The notes under the pieces: model-generated | Database searches by the model: none | What the model was told of the DNA's origin: nothing | What the model saw: only the letters and a program-made list of their open reading frames with translations | Made by a program: the position numbers and the translations under genes | Part shown: piece by piece, positions 6,393 to 7,977 of the stretch | Numbering within the stretch: position 1 is the stretch's first letter | Layout: each line of letters opens with the position of its first letter | NCBI GenBank assembly: GCA_016783865.1 | Contig: JADHVS010000200.1 | Span: 1-7,977 of the forward strand | Source: Bacteroidales bacterium | GTDB taxonomy: Bacteria; Bacteroidota; Bacteroidia; Bacteroidales; SM23-62 | Reading direction: 5' to 3' | DNA: 7,977 nucleotides

Positions 6393-7559
6393 ATGGATAT
6401 GAAAAATTTCAATTATCATCAGCCCACGAAGATCTTATTCGGGACTGGAAGGATTGAAGAAGTCGGAGAAGTAGTTAAAGGATTCGGTAAAAAGTGTTTA
6501 TTGGTAACCACCCCTGCCGTCCCGGCTACAGAAGCGCAATTCCAGCGTGTGAAAGATATCATAACGGCCGCAGGCGTTGAACTGGTCCATTTCGACGGGG
6601 TCATTCCAAATCCTACCACCGAGACCAGTGCAGCAGGCAGTAAAATGGCCAGGGAATTAGGTGCCGAAGTCATCGTCGGACTGGGTGGAGGATCGAGTAT
6701 GGATGCAGCTAAAGCAATAGCTGTGGAAGCCAGTCATGAAGGTTCTGCATGGGATTACCTCTTTTATAAGAAGGAACCCACGGAAAAGACCCTGCCCATG
6801 GTAGCCATCAGTACCACATCCGGAACAGGTTCCCAGGTTACCCAGGTTTCTGTTATTACCAATCCTGCTGAAAGAGATAAGTCTGCCCTGTATCATCCGC
6901 GCTGTTTCCCGGAGGTTTGTATCGTTGATCCCCAACTCATGTTGACTGTACCCAAACAAGTGACTGCACACACCGGTTTTGATGTATTCTGCCATGCTTT
7001 TGAAAGCACCATTAATCCTGGCACCGGTGCTTATATGGAGTTGTTAGCCTGGGAAGCCATAACTATCGTAGCCAATACACTGCCATCCTTACTGGATGAC
7101 CTCCGGAACATTAAACTCAGGGAAAAAATGGCCTGGGCAGATACACTTGCAGGATTATGCATTGCCAGTGCCGGAGTCACTTTACCTCATGGAATGGGCA
7201 TGGCCATCGGCGGTATGTATCCACATGTGGCTCATGGTGAGTCGCTTGCCATTGTCTATCCTGCCTGTACCAAATTTACTTATTGTAATGCCGAAGCACA
7301 GTATGCCACCATGGCCAGAATATTCAATCCCGGTTTGGAAGAGGTCTCAGATGCCGAGGCTGCAGAAAAATCGGTGGGTGAAATCACTAAGTTCCTTGAA
7401 AAGGCAGGAATGTACAAAAAGTTAAAGGACATGAAGATGCCCGAGTCAGAGATACCTGCCCTTTCGAAGCAATGCATGGTTCTTCCCGACTACAAAGGAA
7501 ATCCACGCGTAGCAACAGAAGATGAAATGCTTGAGTTAGTAAAGGAATCCTATTATTAA
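6393..7559 (+). CDS. Iron-type (group III) alcohol dehydrogenase
   Basis: 388 residues, the usual size of the FucO/AdhB-like family of NAD(P)-dependent alcohol/aldehyde oxidoreductases. The nucleotide-binding GGGSSMDAAK (98-107) is followed by STTSGTGSQVT (140-150). Metal-ligand candidates are Asp197 and His201 (FDVFCHAFES), His266 (TLPHGMGM) and His281 (VAHGE), matching the D-x3-H ... H ... H set. The spacing between the last two histidines is 15 rather than the 14 seen in FucO, because of a PHVAHG variant. His278 also lies nearby. FucO reduces lactaldehyde in fucose/rhamnose breakdown, but family members vary too much to assign that here. The gene starts 20 bp after the kinase and appears to be the last of the tight run; ATG 6399 is an alternative start two codons in. 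No convincing hairpin plus T-run terminator follows it. Confidence 0.9.
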   Translation: MDMKNFNYHQPTKILFGTGRIEEVGEVVKGFGKKCLLVTTPAVPATEAQFQRVKDIITAAGVELVHFDGVIPNPTTETSAAGSKMARELGAEVIVGLGGGSSMDAAKAIAVEASHEGSAWDYLFYKKEPTEKTLPMVAISTTSGTGSQVTQVSVITNPAERDKSALYHPRCFPEVCIVDPQLMLTVPKQVTAHTGFDVFCHAFESTINPGTGAYMELLAWEAITIVANTLPSLLDDLRNIKLREKMAWADTLAGLCIASAGVTLPHGMGMAIGGMYPHVAHGESLAIVYPACTKFTYCNAEAQYATMARIFNPGLEEVSDAEAAEKSVGEITKFLEKAGMYKKLKDMKMPESEIPALSKQCMVLPDYKGNPRVATEDEMLELVKESYY

Positions 7560-7604
7560 GGAGCTGGATTTGGGGGATCTGGCGAAAGTTTTGATTAGTG
7601 AGCT

Positions 7605-7642
7605 GTTGACTCGAGTTATTTTATTGTTTATTTTTAAAAATA
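7605..7642 (+). promoter_or_regulatory. Candidate promoter and AT palindrome before the aldo/keto reductase gene
   Basis: GTTG at 7605-7608 lies 20 bp before TATTTTTA at 7629-7636, one mismatch in each element from the Bacteroidota TTTG/TAnnTTTG pattern and with the same spacing as the candidate at 1640-1671. The downstream element forms half of a perfect 14-bp palindrome, TATTTTTAAAAATA (7629-7642). The ATG lies 28 bp beyond the palindrome. The rest of the spacer (7560-7670) shows no gene or clear terminator. Chance matches are likely in such AT-rich DNA. Confidence 0.25.
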
Positions 7643-7670
7643 TAGAAAACTTAGCCTTTAATTCATAACC

Positions 7671-7977
7671 ATGAAACGAAGAAAATTCATCCGCAACAGC
7701 CTGCTGGCCGGTTCGGCTATATCCATTTATCCGTATCTGAATGCTTGTAATTCAGTTCTTCCATCCGGGAAACAGCTGATCAAACGGCCCCTGGGACAAA
7801 CTGGCGAAAAATTATCCATCATTGGATTTGGTGGGATCGTAGTAAATGAGATACCCCAGGCCGATGCTAATAACTATGTGAGTGAAGCGGTGGATCATGG
7901 TGTGAATTATTTCGATGTGGCACCTTCTTACGGGATAGCTGAAGAGATACTGGGACCGGCATTGGAGCCATACCGCA
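7671..7977 (+). CDS. Aldo/keto reductase with Tat-like signal (5' part only)
   Basis: The frame runs off the window after 102 codons, so only the N-terminal third is seen. Residues 1-22 look like a twin-arginine signal: MKRRKFIRNS, then a weakly hydrophobic stretch. LNAC (23-26) is a passable lipobox, so it may be a Tat-exported lipoprotein. From residue 37 it follows the aldo/keto reductase pattern: LIKRPLGQTGEKLSIIGFGG (37-55) is the first barrel strand, and NYFDVAPSYG (79-88) supplies the catalytic Asp82 and Tyr87. The catalytic lysine and histidine and the cofactor site lie beyond the window. These enzymes are NAD(P)-dependent; Tat export would allow folding with cofactor before translocation. 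It follows the iron dehydrogenase by 111 bp and may have its own promoter. The start is the only ATG giving the RR signal. Confidence 0.85.
   Translation, partial: MKRRKFIRNSLLAGSAISIYPYLNACNSVLPSGKQLIKRPLGQTGEKLSIIGFGGIVVNEIPQADANNYVSEAVDHGVNYFDVAPSYGIAEEILGPALEPYR

Noticed and set aside
5985..6419. A 144-codon minus-strand frame
   Set aside because: It is antisense to the 3' half of the PfkB kinase including its signature motif; it is a serine-rich shadow.
7560..7628. Terminator or further heptamer array after the iron dehydrogenase
   Set aside because: AGTGAGC and neighbouring bases faintly resemble the heptamers, and CTCGAG is a small palindrome, but there is no repeated unit and no stable stem followed by a T-run.

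Overview
The window looks like a carbohydrate-utilisation locus from a Bacteroidota bacterium, possibly a marine or sediment member of the Bacteroidales/Marinilabiliales; the lineage below phylum level is a guess. The evidence is moderate GC, no Shine-Dalgarno sequence before any start, promoter candidates resembling the Bacteroidota TTTG/TAnnTTTG pattern, a lipoprotein with an acidic run after its cysteine, and heptamer-repeat spacers. All eight genes lie on the + strand.

Layout. Positions 2-1528 hold the 3' part of a large, probably exported protein. It begins with the end of a LamG/concanavalin-like lectin domain and continues into about 450 residues of a Trp-rich module that I cannot assign. 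A 218-bp spacer follows, with a short heptamer array, an imperfect GC-rich palindrome and an AT-rich promoter-like stretch. Next is a predicted lipoprotein of the L-rhamnose mutarotase family (1747-2184). A second spacer (2185-2331) has heptamer arrays at both ends and potentially competing hairpins between them. Then comes a compact run of five genes: an RbsD/FucU-type sugar pyranase (2332-2757), a sodium:solute symporter (2772-4415), a zinc-dependent polyol/threonine-type dehydrogenase (4419-5456), a PfkB fructokinase-like kinase (5473-6372) and an iron-type alcohol dehydrogenase (6393-7559). Gaps in this run are 3 to 20 bp, so it is very probably one transcription unit. After a 111-bp AT-rich spacer the window ends inside an aldo/keto reductase with a Tat-like signal (7671 onward).

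How the genes may work together (inference). The lectin-domain protein would bind or process a glycan outside the cell. The lipoprotein mutarotase would interconvert anomers of a released sugar before uptake, and the symporter would import it with Na+. Inside, the RbsD-like protein would interconvert ring forms, the zinc dehydrogenase would oxidise a polyol or sugar, the kinase would phosphorylate a ketose such as fructose, and the iron dehydrogenase would reduce or oxidise an aldehyde/alcohol partner. The substrate cannot be read from the sequence. A polyol/ketohexose route fits the dehydrogenase plus fructokinase pair, while the mutarotase and FucO-like enzyme also allow a deoxyhexose. No isomerase, aldolase, regulator, SusC/SusD pair, RNA gene, CRISPR array or insertion sequence is visible. 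The individual families are ordinary; the points of interest are the two anomer-converting enzymes on opposite sides of the inner membrane, the unassigned lectin-linked module, and the structured repeat-bearing spacers.
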